Below are positions 49,879 to 60,628 of a stretch of 64,000 nt of DNA, one piece after another. The DNA comes from Thiothrix sp. Lineage in GTDB: Bacteria; Pseudomonadota; Gammaproteobacteria; Thiotrichales; Thiotrichaceae. Within the stretch, counting starts at the first letter, position 1, and every line of letters begins with the position of its first letter. The notes under the pieces are model-generated. The model worked only from the letters and a program-made list of their open reading frames with translations, searched no databases and had not been told where the DNA came from. Where the stretch lies: NCBI RefSeq assembly GCF_028714775.1, contig NZ_JAQTLS010000004.1, positions 117,232 through 181,231 on the forward strand. Direction: 5' to 3'. Both the position numbers and the translations under genes were made by a program.

Positions 49879-50510
49879 CAGGCAGTTTTCTCCTTGAAAT
49901 CACACAGGTCGGCAATCAGGCATTGCCCACATTTAGGGGTACGTGCGGTACAGGTGTAGCGTCCGTGCAGGATCAGCCAATGGTGCGCATCCAGCAAGTA
50001 TGCTTTCGGCACGTATTTGAGCAGGGCTTTTTCCACGGCTAGCACGGTTTTGCCGGGGGCAATGCCAGTACGGTTGGCAACGCGGAAAATGTGCGTATCC
50101 ACCGCCATTGTTGGCTGGCGAAAGGCGGTATTGAGGATCACATTGGCGGTTTTGCGGCCTACACCGGGCAGTGCTTCGAGGGCTTCGCGTTGCGCGGGGA
50201 CTTGCGAATGGTGCTGTTCCACCAGTGCCTTACAAGTGGCAATGATGTTTTTCGCCTTGCTGTTGAACAGGCCGATGGTTTTGATGTAAGCCTTCAGCCC
50301 GTCTTCGCCGAGTGCATAAATCGCTTCTGGGGTATTTGCTACCGGAAACAGTTTTGCAGTGGCCTTGTTCACACCTTTGTCGGTGGATTGGGCAGAGAGG
50401 ATTACCGCAATCAGCAATTCAAATGCGCTGTTGTAGGCCAGTTCAGTAGTTGGCTCAGGGTTAGCATCGCGTAAGCGGCGGAAGATTTCTTCCCGTTTGG
50501 TATTGTTCAT
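49878..50510 (-). CDS. nth: Endonuclease III
   Basis: A 210-residue DNA glycosylase/AP lyase. The HhH motif [14 protein letters not shown] carries the catalytic Lys, and [13 protein letters not shown] the catalytic Asp. The C-terminal 4Fe-4S ligands are [17 protein letters not shown]. It removes oxidised pyrimidines. It is last in the rnfABCDGE-nth cluster and overlaps rnfE by 4 bases. Confidence 0.97.
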   Translation of the reverse strand: MNNTKREEIFRRLRDANPEPTTELAYNSAFELLIAVILSAQSTDKGVNKATAKLFPVANTPEAIYALGEDGLKAYIKTIGLFNSKAKNIIATCKALVEQHHSQVPAQREALEALPGVGRKTANVILNTAFRQPTMAVDTHIFRVANRTGIAPGKTVLAVEKALLKYVPKAYLLDAHHWLILHGRYTCTARTPKCGQCLIADLCDFKEKTA

Positions 50511-51145
50511 GCCAGCCGTTTGTCTATCCAGTTTTTAAGTGCCACTAACAAGCCCAAGCCGATGAATGCACCGGGGGGCAATGCCGCCAGCAACAGGCCA
50601 TGAAAATCCTTACCCAGACTGATCGTCCAAGCGCGAGCGGCTTCACCGAACATCAGGTGCGCTTGGGAAAACAGCGTGCCATTGGCGAACAGTTCACGCA
50701 TTCCCCCCAACACCATCAGTACCAGCATGAAGCCTACCCCCATCATCAGGCTATCTAACCCGGCGTGTAGTGGATGGTTTTTGGAGGCAAACGCTTCGGA
50801 ACGCCCCAGCACAATGCAGTTGGTAACGATCAGAGGGATAAAAATGCCCAGAATGCCGTACAACTCGTGGAAAAATGCTTTGATCAGCATGTCGATGATG
50901 GTGACATTAGCAGCAATGATCAGGATAAAGGCCGGAATGCGGATTTCTTGCCGGACAAAGTTACGCATTAGGGAAACCGCTACATTGCTGCTAATCAGTG
51001 CAATGAGGGTTGCCAACCCTAAGCCCAGCCCGTTGACCATGTTGTTGGTCACAGCCAGCAAGGGGCATAGCCCCAGCAGTTGTACCAAGCCGGGATTATT
51101 GCGCCACAAGCCGTTAACAGCAATGGTGCGGAAGTCGTTGGTCAT
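50507..51145 (-). CDS. rnfE: Rnf electron transport complex subunit E
   Basis: A 212-residue membrane protein with six helices ([40 protein letters not shown]), homologous to NqrD/RsxE. It overlaps rnfG and nth by 4 bases each. Confidence 0.96.
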   Translation of the reverse strand: MTNDFRTIAVNGLWRNNPGLVQLLGLCPLLAVTNNMVNGLGLGLATLIALISSNVAVSLMRNFVRQEIRIPAFILIIAANVTIIDMLIKAFFHELYGILGIFIPLIVTNCIVLGRSEAFASKNHPLHAGLDSLMMGVGFMLVLMVLGGMRELFANGTLFSQAHLMFGEAARAWTISLGKDFHGLLLAALPPGAFIGLGLLVALKNWIDKRLA

Positions 51146-51786
51146 GGTGCGGCCTCCGTGGGTGGGGGGGCGAAAGCGTTAGGGTAGTGGGTTTGCGCCC
51201 AAACCAGTACCCGCAGGGTAGCATTGACCACCGCACGGGGGGTAATGGTTGCGCCGCTGAACTGGTCAAATTCACCGCCGTCTTTGCGTACAGCCCAAGC
51301 TGCCAGCGGTGGTGAGCCAAGCGATTTACCGCTAAAACGGGTGATCCAATCGTTTTTTTCCGCCTCAATCTTATCCCCTAAACCGGGGGTTTCCTTGTGG
51401 GTGATGACCCTCACGCCCGCCAGTGACAGGTCGCTGTTGATGGCTACCAGTAGGCGGATATTCCCGCTATAGCCATCGGGTGCGGTCGTTTCAAACAGTG
51501 CCGCAACGGGTTGCCCCTGTTTGCGGGCGCGGTAAACGGTAACAGGTTCGGCACTGCCAAAATCAGCGGCAGGCAAGATCAGCTTATCCTTGGCGGGGGC
51601 ATTGTCATAAAGCTCGGCGGGAACCAACGCATTCAAACGGGCAAGGGTGGCAAGCTGGTCGTTTGCCTCGATCAGTGGTTTGGTCAGGTTAAAGATGAAA
51701 GCAAGCGCGACCGCCCCTAACAGGGCAAACCCCGCCAATAGCAGGGCGGGTTTGGTAATGTCTTTGATCAGTGGCAAATCCCGCAT
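51142..51786 (-). CDS. rnfG: Rnf electron transport complex subunit G
   Basis: A 214-residue protein with one N-terminal membrane helix. The flavin attachment motif is [15 protein letters not shown] (covalent FMN on Thr). [12 protein letters not shown] is the family signature. It carries electrons on the periplasmic side. Confidence 0.96.
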   Translation of the reverse strand: MRDLPLIKDITKPALLLAGFALLGAVALAFIFNLTKPLIEANDQLATLARLNALVPAELYDNAPAKDKLILPAADFGSAEPVTVYRARKQGQPVAALFETTAPDGYSGNIRLLVAINSDLSLAGVRVITHKETPGLGDKIEAEKNDWITRFSGKSLGSPPLAAWAVRKDGGEFDQFSGATITPRAVVNATLRVLVWAQTHYPNAFAPPPTEAAP

Positions 51787-51796
51787 GTCCTATCCC

Positions 51797-52813
51797 TCAA
51801 GTCCCGTAAACCCGTGGTTGGGTGTAATAGTCAACCAATGGTACTACCATGTTCATGATGATGACGGAGAACGCCACCGCATCTGGGTAGCTTCCCCACG
51901 TGCGGATAACATAGACCAACACGCCAATGAACGCGGCATAGATCAGCTTGCCACGCGGCGTAGTGCTGGCTGTTACCGGGTCGGTAACGATGAAAAATGC
52001 CCCCAGCATGGCAGCCCCACTGAACAAGTGAAACAGCGCTGACGCATAGTGTGCAGAGTCAATCACCCAGAAAACCGTTGCCATCAAAGCTAGTGAACCC
52101 AAAAATGCCACTGGCAACTGCCACGCAATGACCCGCTGGTAGAACAGCCACAAGCCACCCACCAGCCATGCCACATTCACCCATTCCCATGCTTTGCCAC
52201 CCAATAGGCCAAACGGCTTGGTGGGGTAAATGTCTGCTAAAGCTTTGTGCAAATGCAGGTTAACCTTGACGGTATCCAGCACGGTTGCGCCTGTCAGAGC
52301 ATCCCAGCCCGTGGTTCCGCCCAGAAATACCTGTTGTACGGCCTGCATCAGCCCTATGTGGCTGAAACTGAAATCTTGCGGGGCAGGCCAGCCAGTCATT
52401 TGCACCGGATACGACACCAGCACCGCAGCATAGCCTACCATTGCCGGATTGAAAGGGTTGTACCCCAGCCCGCCGTACAAGTGTTTGGCAATGACGATGG
52501 CAAACAGCATGGCAACCGCGATCAGCCACCACGGCGCAAATGCAGGCAGCGCCACCGCCAGCAGCCATGCCGTCACCACCGCGCTGTAATCCGACAGGAA
52601 CGGGCGTATCGGGCGGTTACGCAGTTTCAACATACCCCATTCAAACCCTTCGGCGAAGAGCACTGCCAGTAGCAGGTTGCTGAGCATTCCCCAGCCGAAA
52701 TACCAGACCAGCAGCACAGTTCCGGGCAGCAGGGCATACAGTACTTGGCGCATGATGTGGCTGACATCGGTACTGGCGCTAATGTGGGGGGAGGTGCGTT
52801 GGGTGAAAATCAT
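51797..52813 (-). CDS. rnfD: Rnf electron transport complex subunit D
   Basis: A 338-residue NqrB-like membrane protein. The FMN attachment motif is DALTGATVLDTV. The helices GYNPFNPAMVGYAAVLVSYP and GAAMLGAFFIVTDPVTAST are typical. It overlaps rnfC by 4 bases. Confidence 0.96.
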   Translation of the reverse strand: MIFTQRTSPHISASTDVSHIMRQVLYALLPGTVLLVWYFGWGMLSNLLLAVLFAEGFEWGMLKLRNRPIRPFLSDYSAVVTAWLLAVALPAFAPWWLIAVAMLFAIVIAKHLYGGLGYNPFNPAMVGYAAVLVSYPVQMTGWPAPQDFSFSHIGLMQAVQQVFLGGTTGWDALTGATVLDTVKVNLHLHKALADIYPTKPFGLLGGKAWEWVNVAWLVGGLWLFYQRVIAWQLPVAFLGSLALMATVFWVIDSAHYASALFHLFSGAAMLGAFFIVTDPVTASTTPRGKLIYAAFIGVLVYVIRTWGSYPDAVAFSVIIMNMVVPLVDYYTQPRVYGT

Positions 52814-54372
52814 TCCGTGGGTTCCCCCGTGGTGGTGGCAGCGGCGGCTTGGGCTTTTTTGGCTTTGGCGCGTGCCAGTGCCGCTTGGATGGCAGCTTTC
52901 TTGGCGTCATCGGCTCCGGTTTTTGCTGCTTGTTCGCGATGTTTTGCCAGCTTTTCGGCTTTTTCTTGCTTGGCGCGTTCCAGCCGTTGTAGGCGGAATT
53001 CGTGGCGGTTGCGGGCGTGTTCGGCTTGGGCGTGGGTAGCGCGTTGGGTGCGGATTTCGGCCTTGGCAAAGCGGTAATAATCCACCAGCGGGATGTGGCT
53101 GGGGCAAACGTAAGCACAGCAACCGCATTCGATGCAGTCAAACAGGTGGTAGTGTTCTGTCTTATCAAATTCGCGGGCGCGGGCGTGCCAGTAAAGCTGT
53201 TGCGGTAACAGGTTGGCAGGGCAACTTTCCGCGCAACGTCCGCAACGGATGCAGGGCATGACGGGCTGTTGCTGTTCGGGAGCCGTTTTAACCAAGATGC
53301 AGTTGGTAGCTTTAACCACGGGAACTTGTCCGCTTTGCAGGGTAATGCCCATCATTGGCCCGCCCATCAATAGGTGGTCAGCCGTTGGTGTGCAGCCTCC
53401 GGCTTGGTTCAGCAAGTATTCTACGGACGTTCCCAATGGCACATTGAGGTTGCAGGGATGGGCAACCCCTTCGCCGGTGACGGTGACATAACGCTCAAGC
53501 AGTGGCTCACCCAGTACCACGGCGCGGTAAATGGCGCGGGCGGTCGCGGCATTGTGGCAAACCATGCCAATGTCGGCTGGCCTGCCGCCGCTGGGGACTT
53601 CCTTGCCGGTAAGGATTTTAATGAGCTGTTTTTCGCTGCCGGTCGGGTACAGGGTGGGGACGGATACTATCTGGATGCGTCTATCTCCCGCTTTTTCCGC
53701 TGCTGTTTGCATGGCGGCAAGGGCTTGGGGTTTATTGTCTTCAATCCCAACCAAGCACTGTTGGGGGGCAAGCATGTGCAGCATGATTTGGATGCCCGCG
53801 ATGATTTCGTCGGGCTTTTCGCGCATCAGCATGTCATCGCAAGTGATGTAGGGTTCGCATTCCGCCCCGTTGATGATCAGGGTAGTGATGGGAGTGTGGG
53901 CAGCCAGTTTGATCGCAGCGGGGAATACTGCCCCACCTAGTCCCACGATCCCGGCAGTACTGATGCGTTGGCGCAGGGTTTCAGGCTTTTCTTGTGCCGG
54001 ATCAAGGTAGGGTGTCATGCGGGCATCACCCCAGTCATCCTTGCCATCCGGGGTGAGGATAATGCACAGGTCGTTGAGGCCGGAAGGGTGTGCTACCGGA
54101 TGCTCTTCAATCGCCGTTACCGTGCCGGAAGTGCTGGCGTGTACTGGCACTTGCATCTGCCCATCGGGTTTTGTCAGCGCTTGGCCTTTATGCACGTAAT
54201 CGCCAACGCGCACGCATAAACTTGCCTTTTGCCCCATGTGCTGTTGGAGTGGGATTACTAGTTCAGCGGGTAATGGCAGGTTGCGTACCGGCTGCTGGGT
54301 CGATTCCTCTTTGTGGTAGTCGAGGTGCAAGCCACCGGGATTAAGCCAACGTTTGAGTAAGCTCGTGATCAT
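52810..54372 (-). CDS. rnfC: Rnf electron transport complex subunit C
   Basis: About 520 residues from the ATG at 54372, overlapping the rnfB stop. The NADH/FMN domain contains [14 protein letters not shown] and [12 protein letters not shown], and the two 4Fe-4S motifs are [12 protein letters not shown] and [15 protein letters not shown]. The Ala/Lys-rich C-terminal tail is much shorter than in E. coli RsxC. It is the cytoplasmic NADH-binding subunit. Confidence 0.96.
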   Translation of the reverse strand: MITSLLKRWLNPGGLHLDYHKEESTQQPVRNLPLPAELVIPLQQHMGQKASLCVRVGDYVHKGQALTKPDGQMQVPVHASTSGTVTAIEEHPVAHPSGLNDLCIILTPDGKDDWGDARMTPYLDPAQEKPETLRQRISTAGIVGLGGAVFPAAIKLAAHTPITTLIINGAECEPYITCDDMLMREKPDEIIAGIQIMLHMLAPQQCLVGIEDNKPQALAAMQTAAEKAGDRRIQIVSVPTLYPTGSEKQLIKILTGKEVPSGGRPADIGMVCHNAATARAIYRAVVLGEPLLERYVTVTGEGVAHPCNLNVPLGTSVEYLLNQAGGCTPTADHLLMGGPMMGITLQSGQVPVVKATNCILVKTAPEQQQPVMPCIRCGRCAESCPANLLPQQLYWHARAREFDKTEHYHLFDCIECGCCAYVCPSHIPLVDYYRFAKAEIRTQRATHAQAEHARNRHEFRLQRLERAKQEKAEKLAKHREQAAKTGADDAKKAAIQAALARAKAKKAQAAAATTTGEPTE

Positions 54373-54917
54373 GGCTTCACCTCCAGCTTGAACAGTGGGT
54401 AAGGCCATTTCCACGTCGTGGGTTCGGTCTTGGGTGCAACCATGCTGATGCAATCAACGGGGCAGGGCGGCAGGCACAGTTTACAGCCGGTGCATTCACT
54501 GGCAATGACTGTGTGCAAGTGTTTGGCAGTGCCGACGATGGCATCCACTGGGCAAGCCTGAAGGCACAAGGTGCAACCAATGCATATTTGTTCGTCAATG
54601 ACAGCCACCATTGGCACGGGGTCGCCCGTTGCCACATCCAGCCGCGTGGCATCCACCCCCATCAGTTCTGCCAAGGCTTTGACGGTGGTTTCGCCGCCGG
54701 GAACGCACAAATTGACCGGCGCTTCGCCCTTGGCAACGGCTTCGGCGTAAGGGCGGCAACCGGGATAGCCGCATTGCCCGCACTGGCTTTGAGGGAGCAG
54801 CTTATCTACTTTTTCTGCCAAAGGATTACCTTCCACCTTACAACGGATTGCGGTGTAACCCAAGAGTGCGCCGAAAAACAGCGCCAAACCACAAATGACC
54901 AGTATTGCTGCCAACAT
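54369..54917 (-). CDS. rnfB: Rnf electron transport complex subunit B
   Basis: A 182-residue protein: a membrane anchor, then a four-Cys cluster motif ([16 protein letters not shown]...NLC), then two ferredoxin motifs ([32 protein letters not shown]). It transfers electrons between ferredoxin and the complex. Confidence 0.96.
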   Translation of the reverse strand: MLAAILVICGLALFFGALLGYTAIRCKVEGNPLAEKVDKLLPQSQCGQCGYPGCRPYAEAVAKGEAPVNLCVPGGETTVKALAELMGVDATRLDVATGDPVPMVAVIDEQICIGCTLCLQACPVDAIVGTAKHLHTVIASECTGCKLCLPPCPVDCISMVAPKTEPTTWKWPYPLFKLEVKP

Positions 54918-54925
54918 AAGGCCGG

Positions 54926-55507
54926 TTATCCTTTCACCAAGCCAGAAAAACCCATGAACGCCAGTGCCATCAATCCCGCTGTGATCAGCCCGATAGCGTT
55001 ACCCTGAAATGTTTCCGGCACATCGCCAGCGGCAATACGCTCACGGATACCGGCAAACAGGATCAGCGCGAGGGTAAAGCCCAGCGATGCACCCAAACCG
55101 TACAGCGCCGATTCAATGAAGTTGTGGCTTTCCTGTATGTTTAGCAAGGCAACCCCCAGTACTGCACAGTTCACGGTAATCAGGGGCAGGTAAAGCCCCA
55201 GTACGTTGTACAGTACGGGGCTGCTTTTGCGCATCACCATTTCGGTAAAACTGACGGTCGCGGCAATCACCAGAATGAAACTGATGGTACGCAGGTATTC
55301 CAACCCAAACGGGATCAGCAGGTAAGCGTCCACCAAATAGCTCATAATGCTCGAAAGTGTCAGCACGAAAGTCGTCGCCATGCCCATACCGACAGAGGCT
55401 TCCAGCCGTTTGGATACGCCCACGAACGAGCACAGCCCCAGAAAGTGGGACAGCACAAAATTGTTGACCCAAATGGTGCTGACAAGGATCAGAAGGTATT
55501 CGCTCAT
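54926..55507 (-). CDS. rnfA: Rnf electron transport complex subunit A
   Basis: A 193-residue NqrE-like membrane protein from the ATG at 55507 ([20 protein letters not shown]), the usual length and start; 15 upstream codons are rejected. It leads rnfABCDGE-nth. Rnf couples NADH/ferredoxin electron transfer to ion movement; in gammaproteobacteria it also reduces SoxR. Confidence 0.97.
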   Translation of the reverse strand: MSEYLLILVSTIWVNNFVLSHFLGLCSFVGVSKRLEASVGMGMATTFVLTLSSIMSYLVDAYLLIPFGLEYLRTISFILVIAATVSFTEMVMRKSSPVLYNVLGLYLPLITVNCAVLGVALLNIQESHNFIESALYGLGASLGFTLALILFAGIRERIAAGDVPETFQGNAIGLITAGLMALAFMGFSGLVKG

Positions 55508-55834
55508 ACGGGTAAGTCCACAAGCATCCGGTTTGTGTAGGAGGTGGCGCATTGTGCCACGGCTTCGCGATTATAACCTACAGCAAAGCCGCTCCCTGAG
55601 ATAATTGTCTGGAAGATCATAGTTCTATTCTTTGCCACTGGTCGCCGTTGCAGGATTGGCACTTGTATTCCGATGGTCAATGTATTAGTATCGACTTATA
55701 TACTAAATTAATAAATTTATTATATAGGCTTGAACTATTCTACTAAGTCTTGCGACATAGGGGTGTCTGTGTCGGGAAGGCATAACCAGAACGGGTGAAA
55801 GGTACTGGTTATACCCTCCTAGCGGTTGGGCATC
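55508..55834. promoter_or_regulatory. 327-bp region between rnfA and pdxA
   Basis: No protein gene. The middle (about 55680-55730) is strongly AT-rich and probably holds promoters, including that of rnfA on the minus strand; I could not fix boxes with confidence. The end next to pdxA holds the hairpins described in the following entry. Confidence 0.5.
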
Positions 55835-55852
55835 TTAGGGATGCCCTTTTTT
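55782..55852 (+). ncRNA. Candidate small RNA ending in a Rho-independent terminator
   Basis: On the plus strand an 8-bp stem ATAACCAG/CTGGTTAT (55782-55812) is followed by GGGCATC-TTAGG-GATGCCC (55828-55846) and six T residues. Neighbouring genes are both on the minus strand, so this terminator serves no visible gene. The last 18 bases are antisense to the 3' end of pdxA. The 5' end is unknown. Confidence 0.45.
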
Positions 55853-56851
55853 ATTCCCAACGCTTTTGTAGCCTAACTGGACAGCCAACCCAATCGCCTC
55901 CCGTAAACTGCCAGTATCAGCCTTACCCGTGCCCGCCAAATCCAACGCCGTGCCATGATCTACCGAAGTACGGATGATGGGCAAACCCAGCGTAATATTG
56001 ATGGCCTTACCGAACCCCACGTGCTTGAGTACCGGCAAACCTTGGTCGTGGTACATGGCAAGTACCGCATCTGCACCTTGCAGGTTACGCGGGGTAAATA
56101 GCGTATCGGCAGGCAAAGGCCCCGTCAGGTTCATGCCTTGCTGTTGTAACTGCCGGACGACCGGAATGATGGTATCCAACTCTTCCGTACCCAGATGCCC
56201 ACCTTCCCCCGCGTGTGGGTTCAAGCCACAGACCAGTATGTGCGGGTTGGGGATGGCAAATTTCTGCTGCAAATCCTGATGCAGGATGCGCAACACTTGC
56301 TCCAGCAATTCGGCGGTAATGGCATCACTGACCTTGCGCAAGGGTAAGTGAGTAGTTGCCAACGCTACCCGCAAGGTATCTGCGGTCAGCATCATCACCG
56401 GCAACGGTGCGTGGGTCAGTTCCGCCAGAAACTCGGTATGCCCGGTAAATGGAATCCCCGCATCATTGATAACCCCTTTGTGCAAAGGCGCGGTGACGAT
56501 GGCTGCGAATTCACCATTTAAACAACCCACGGTGGCGCGGCGTAAGGTTTGCAGTACGTATTCGGCATTGGTTGGGTTGAGTACGCCGGGTTCCACGGGG
56601 GCGGCACAAGGGATCGGCAATACGAGGTATTCGCCGGGTTTGCACGCGGGTTGTACTGCGTCAGGGGTGTAGATGCGCAGATGCACCTGGATACCCAGTT
56701 GCTGCGCCCGTGCCTGTAACACGTCCGGGTCAGCAATCACGACCAGATCAACCTCAGGCCAAAGTTGTTGTTGTAACAGCATCAGGATGATGTCAGGGCC
56801 GATCCCGGCGGGTTCCCCAGCGGTGATGGCAATGCGTAGACGTGGTTTCAT
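55835..56851 (-). CDS. pdxA: 4-hydroxythreonine-4-phosphate dehydrogenase
   Basis: A 338-residue protein with [13 protein letters not shown], the His metal ligands in [22 protein letters not shown] and [11 protein letters not shown], and [16 protein letters not shown]. It catalyses a step of pyridoxal phosphate synthesis. The lptD-surA-pdxA order is the conserved one; 6 bases separate it from surA. Confidence 0.97.
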   Translation of the reverse strand: MKPRLRIAITAGEPAGIGPDIILMLLQQQLWPEVDLVVIADPDVLQARAQQLGIQVHLRIYTPDAVQPACKPGEYLVLPIPCAAPVEPGVLNPTNAEYVLQTLRRATVGCLNGEFAAIVTAPLHKGVINDAGIPFTGHTEFLAELTHAPLPVMMLTADTLRVALATTHLPLRKVSDAITAELLEQVLRILHQDLQQKFAIPNPHILVCGLNPHAGEGGHLGTEELDTIIPVVRQLQQQGMNLTGPLPADTLFTPRNLQGADAVLAMYHDQGLPVLKHVGFGKAINITLGLPIIRTSVDHGTALDLAGTGKADTGSLREAIGLAVQLGYKSVGNKKGHP

Positions 56852-56857
56852 GGTGTT

Positions 56858-58030
56858 TTAATGCAGTTGTAGGTTGTTGTCCAGCGGGACACGGTAGTCA
56901 ATGTAGGCGCTGTTGCGCAAGCCTTGCAGCCATGCTTGATATTGTTCTTCGGCTTTGCGTTCGCCGATGAAATCGCTGGCCTTGTTGCGCAGCGAATCGA
57001 CCGTGCGGTCTTCCTGTTTGTGTGCCAGCACTTGCAATATATGCCAGCCAAACTGGGTTTTAAACGGTTTGCTGATGGCGTTGTCGGCGATTTGGTTCAT
57101 GACTTGCTCGAATTCTGCCACGGTTTGCCCTGCCGTGACCCAACCTAAATCCCCGCCCTTTGCAGCGCTGCCGGGGTCGTCAGAATTGGCTTGGGCAAGC
57201 TGGGCAAAGCTCGCACCTTGCTTGAGTTGCTGGTACAGCGCATCAATTTTTTGTTTGGCTTGTTCTTCGGGGAGCTTTTCGGTGCTCACTAAAATATGGC
57301 GGGTACGGATGGCGGTGGCAGCCGCTGCTTGGCGTTTGCCCCCTTCGCGTTCCAGCAATTTCAGGATATGGAAACCTTTGGTGTCGCGGATGACTTCTGA
57401 CACATCCCCGGTTTTTAACAATGTGATGGCGCGGGTAAAACTGGAGGGGAGGCTGGTGGCATCTTGCCAGCCGAGGTTGCCGCCGTTTTTTGCCGCATTG
57501 GAATCGGATTCGCTGCGGGCAAGCTGGGCGAAATCTTCACCCGCAAGGATGCGGCTGCGGATTTGCTCGGCCTGTTGGCGGGTAGTATTGGCTTGGGCGA
57601 CCGAAACCCCGACAGGGGTAGCAATCAAAATGTGTTGCAGGTTGTAGCGCTCACCTTGGGTAATGGTATCGCTTTGGCTGGCAATTAAGTCTGCTACTTC
57701 TTGGTCGCTGACCTTGATCTTGCCTTGGAGTTGTTGCTTGCGCAGTGCCGCGATCATTTGGGCAGGGTCGCCATCGGGGATGCCTGCTTCTTTGGCTTTT
57801 TGTACCTGCAAACGCTCTAGGATCAGGTCATCAATGGCCTGTTTGAGTGTCGAATGTTGGGTAGCCATACGCTGCTGGGCTTCGCTCAGTAGAATTGAGC
57901 TGTTGTTGACCACTGCGGCAATCTGGTCGATGGGGGTGTCGGTTTCTGCCTGTGCTGGCTGCGTAGATGCAAGCACGGCAATAAGGGCTGCAACGATGGA
58001 AAAATACCGCAAAGCTTTATTCGTAACCAT
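56858..58030 (-). CDS. surA: Periplasmic chaperone/peptidyl-prolyl isomerase SurA
   Basis: About 390 residues from the ATG at 58030; the 57 codons upstream lie inside lptD. The signal peptide ends at AQA/E. The SurA N-domain (DQIAAVVNNSSILLSEAQQR) is followed by two parvulin domains (LQHILIATPV...GNLGWQDA, RTRHILVSTE...GGDLGWVTAG). It helps outer-membrane proteins fold, including LptD encoded just upstream. It overlaps lptD by 14 bases. Confidence 0.96.
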   Translation of the reverse strand: MVTNKALRYFSIVAALIAVLASTQPAQAETDTPIDQIAAVVNNSSILLSEAQQRMATQHSTLKQAIDDLILERLQVQKAKEAGIPDGDPAQMIAALRKQQLQGKIKVSDQEVADLIASQSDTITQGERYNLQHILIATPVGVSVAQANTTRQQAEQIRSRILAGEDFAQLARSESDSNAAKNGGNLGWQDATSLPSSFTRAITLLKTGDVSEVIRDTKGFHILKLLEREGGKRQAAAATAIRTRHILVSTEKLPEEQAKQKIDALYQQLKQGASFAQLAQANSDDPGSAAKGGDLGWVTAGQTVAEFEQVMNQIADNAISKPFKTQFGWHILQVLAHKQEDRTVDSLRNKASDFIGERKAEEQYQAWLQGLRNSAYIDYRVPLDNNLQLH

Positions 58031-60230
58031 ATACGCGGTCTGTAAATAGGTCGCGGGTTCCGCTGCCGAAGTTCCCCAGTCCTTTGAGTTCAAACTCGAT
58101 AAATACGGCGTTGTCGCGTGTTTTGTTATCGGGAAGGAGGTAATTACGCGCTGCCACACGGGTTTTCCAGCAACAGCTTTCATATTCCGCACCCAGTACA
58201 TTTTCTAGGTTGCGGTTGTTGAGCAAATCTTGGTTGACGCTGCCAACGGCTTTCCAGTTGTTTTTAACAGGTGTGGAAAAGGCCGCGTTGATGGCTTGGG
58301 CGCTGCCCTTGGTTTCGGTATAACCGACATTGAAGATGCGTTTTTTGTCATCCTTGTAACGCACGTTGAACTGGTTGGAAGTGATTTTTCGGGTGCTGGC
58401 ATCCCAAAGGGTGGTGCTGCTGACGTTGGTGCGGTCGTTGATTTGCCCACCTGTTTCCAGCACCAGTTCCGATCGTTTGCCAGTTTGGATTGCCTGACCT
58501 GGCAAGGTCACTTTGCGGTCATCGAAGTGGTAAATTTGCCCCGCGCTGACATGGAGCATTTCGCGCCCATCCTGCTGGTTTTGCAAACGGGAGGTTAGGG
58601 ATAGCGACAAACGGTTGGCATCTTCAATCCGGTCTTTGCCGGTAAAGCGATTTTCGCTGAATAACTGCCCGTAGCTTAAGCCATTTTCGCTGGAGTCGAA
58701 TATCGGGATGGCACTTTGGTCTTTGTACGGGGTGTAGGTGTAATACAGGCGCGGTTCCAGCGTTTGCAGGTACTTGCCCTGTTTCACATTGCGTTCAAAG
58801 AACAGCCCCGTATCCAAGGTGGCTGTTGGTAGCGTGCGGCTGATGCGGGTTTTATTACTGTCATCCAGCGCGTATTCGCTATGCCGCAGACTGATGGATG
58901 GTTTGATGTAAGCGGCATCATTGGAGAAGTTTTTGCTGACGCGGGTTTTTACATCCAAACGTGAGCCATTGGTAATGGTTTTGCTGCCAGTAAATTTGGT
59001 GTACTCGCTGTCCACAGCTACATCCGGCCCGTTACCTTGCCGCAATGGGTGGTAGTTCAATAGCAACTGCGGTAGGCGTGCGTGTGGTTGAGTTCCGCCA
59101 TCCAGCACCTGATAATCTTGTGTCAGGGCGGAAAAAGACCAGTTATCACCACTGGTTTGGTATTGCAGCCGCCGTTCCAAATTGACGGTGCTGGTGGCTT
59201 GTAGCGAGTTGCCAAGGTCGACGAAATACTGGCTATCAGATACGCCCTCAGCATTCAGGGTCAGTGAAGAGCGGCTGTCAATGCTGGTGTTATTTTTGAA
59301 GTTGAAATAATAACGGCTGCCAAGGTCACTGGCTTTGTCATCAGGTAACAAAACGTAGTTGAACGTGCCATTGTGTTTTTCTGTCAGGTAGCGGAATTCG
59401 CTGCCAAGCTGTAATCCCCGGTTGCTCAGCAGCGTAGGGGTCAGCGTCATGTCGTAGTTGGGGGCAAGGTTGAAATAGTACGGTGCGCCTATTTGCAGCC
59501 CTGTTTTGCTACTACTGCCGATGGTGGGGAACAAGAATCCAGATTTGCGTTTATCGGTCAGTGGGAAAGAGATATAGGGCAAGTACAAAATTGGTGTTTT
59601 GCGCACTTTCAGCGTCACGTTGGTTGCTGTGCCGCGTTCTTGGTCATGGTAAAGACGGATGTCGGGGGAGTTGAGGCTCCATGCGGCATTTCCGGGCGGG
59701 CAAGTGGTGTAAGTTGCCTGTTCCATGCGCGTCAGTTTGGGGCTTTCGCGCACCACCCGTTTGCTGGTTCCACGCCCGTCTGCGGTAATCAGACGGTAAT
59801 CTGCGTCCTTGAATTCGCCACTGCCTTGGTCAATGTTGTAATCAACTTCGCTGCCTTTGACATGCATTGTATCGGTGTTGAAAACCACATGACCCTTGCC
59901 AGTCACATGCGAGTTCGCCCGCTCATAGGTGGCCTTGTCGGCTTTCAGCTTTTGGTCATTTTGGGATATATGTACGTTACCTGACATCTCCGAGACTCCT
60001 TGCTCCTTGAAAAGCGCGGAATCGGCCTCAATATATACAGCGGGCGGAGGCAAGTCTGCCGGACGATGGATGTCGTTGGCAGGATCAGGAGGGACGGGGC
60101 AACTCATCCACTGGGTTTGGGCGAACGCAACCGCTGGGCTACAGGACAAACCCAGGAAGGCTAAGCGGATCAGGTTTTCTTGTAGTGATGTTCCCATGCG
60201 TCCGGTGCACTGTTTAAAGCGTCTTAACAT
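58017..60230 (-). CDS. lptD: LPS-assembly protein LptD
   Basis: About 737 residues. The start may be 60230 (MLRRFKQ), 60254 or 60197 (MGTSLQENLIRLA, the shortest good signal peptide). The N-terminal LptA-like domain (IEADSALFKEQGVSEMSGNV) is followed by a beta-barrel. Cys occur near the N-terminus (WMSCPVPP) and in the barrel (YESCCWKTRVA), matching the disulfides that LptD needs. With LptE it inserts LPS into the outer leaflet. Confidence 0.96.
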   Translation of the reverse strand: MLRRFKQCTGRMGTSLQENLIRLAFLGLSCSPAVAFAQTQWMSCPVPPDPANDIHRPADLPPPAVYIEADSALFKEQGVSEMSGNVHISQNDQKLKADKATYERANSHVTGKGHVVFNTDTMHVKGSEVDYNIDQGSGEFKDADYRLITADGRGTSKRVVRESPKLTRMEQATYTTCPPGNAAWSLNSPDIRLYHDQERGTATNVTLKVRKTPILYLPYISFPLTDKRKSGFLFPTIGSSSKTGLQIGAPYYFNLAPNYDMTLTPTLLSNRGLQLGSEFRYLTEKHNGTFNYVLLPDDKASDLGSRYYFNFKNNTSIDSRSSLTLNAEGVSDSQYFVDLGNSLQATSTVNLERRLQYQTSGDNWSFSALTQDYQVLDGGTQPHARLPQLLLNYHPLRQGNGPDVAVDSEYTKFTGSKTITNGSRLDVKTRVSKNFSNDAAYIKPSISLRHSEYALDDSNKTRISRTLPTATLDTGLFFERNVKQGKYLQTLEPRLYYTYTPYKDQSAIPIFDSSENGLSYGQLFSENRFTGKDRIEDANRLSLSLTSRLQNQQDGREMLHVSAGQIYHFDDRKVTLPGQAIQTGKRSELVLETGGQINDRTNVSSTTLWDASTRKITSNQFNVRYKDDKKRIFNVGYTETKGSAQAINAAFSTPVKNNWKAVGSVNQDLLNNRNLENVLGAEYESCCWKTRVAARNYLLPDNKTRDNAVFIEFELKGLGNFGSGTRDLFTDRVYGYE

Positions 60231-60628
60231 CGCACACTCTGCGTTGAGACTCAATGAAAAAACGCCGAAAGTTCATGCTATGGGCGTGAATTCCACAAGT
60301 ATCGTGATATGCTTCGAGGGTCTTGCGAGGACACTGCTGCTTGTGCCACTACCTGTGGTAACACATTTTATTTGAAACCGTTACACGGTGCAGTGTAACC
60401 TATGCGCCTGACATTATTGTTGTGTTTATTATCTGGTGAATTTATAGGCAAATCTGGCAGATTTGGTGCGTTTGCGTCGGTCATATATTTGAGCGATGTT
60501 TAGAAAACGACTTTTGTCATAAATAAAATTCTTGAATCGTCTTGATTTGTGTAAAACTTATTCAGATAATATTCACGTTTGAGTGTTGTCAAGTAACAGA
60601 ATTTTGTTCTTGGGTTGAGGGAGTATCA
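60231..60628. promoter_or_regulatory. Divergent region between lptD and the AT-hook gene
   Basis: No gene is seen in these 398 bases. GTTACAC-N6-GTGTAAC (60380-60399) is a perfect 7-bp-arm palindrome of operator type. A sigma-70 promoter for the AT-hook gene fits TTGATT (60542-60547), 17 bases, GATAAT (60565-60570), giving a leader of about 50 nt. Confidence 0.55.
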
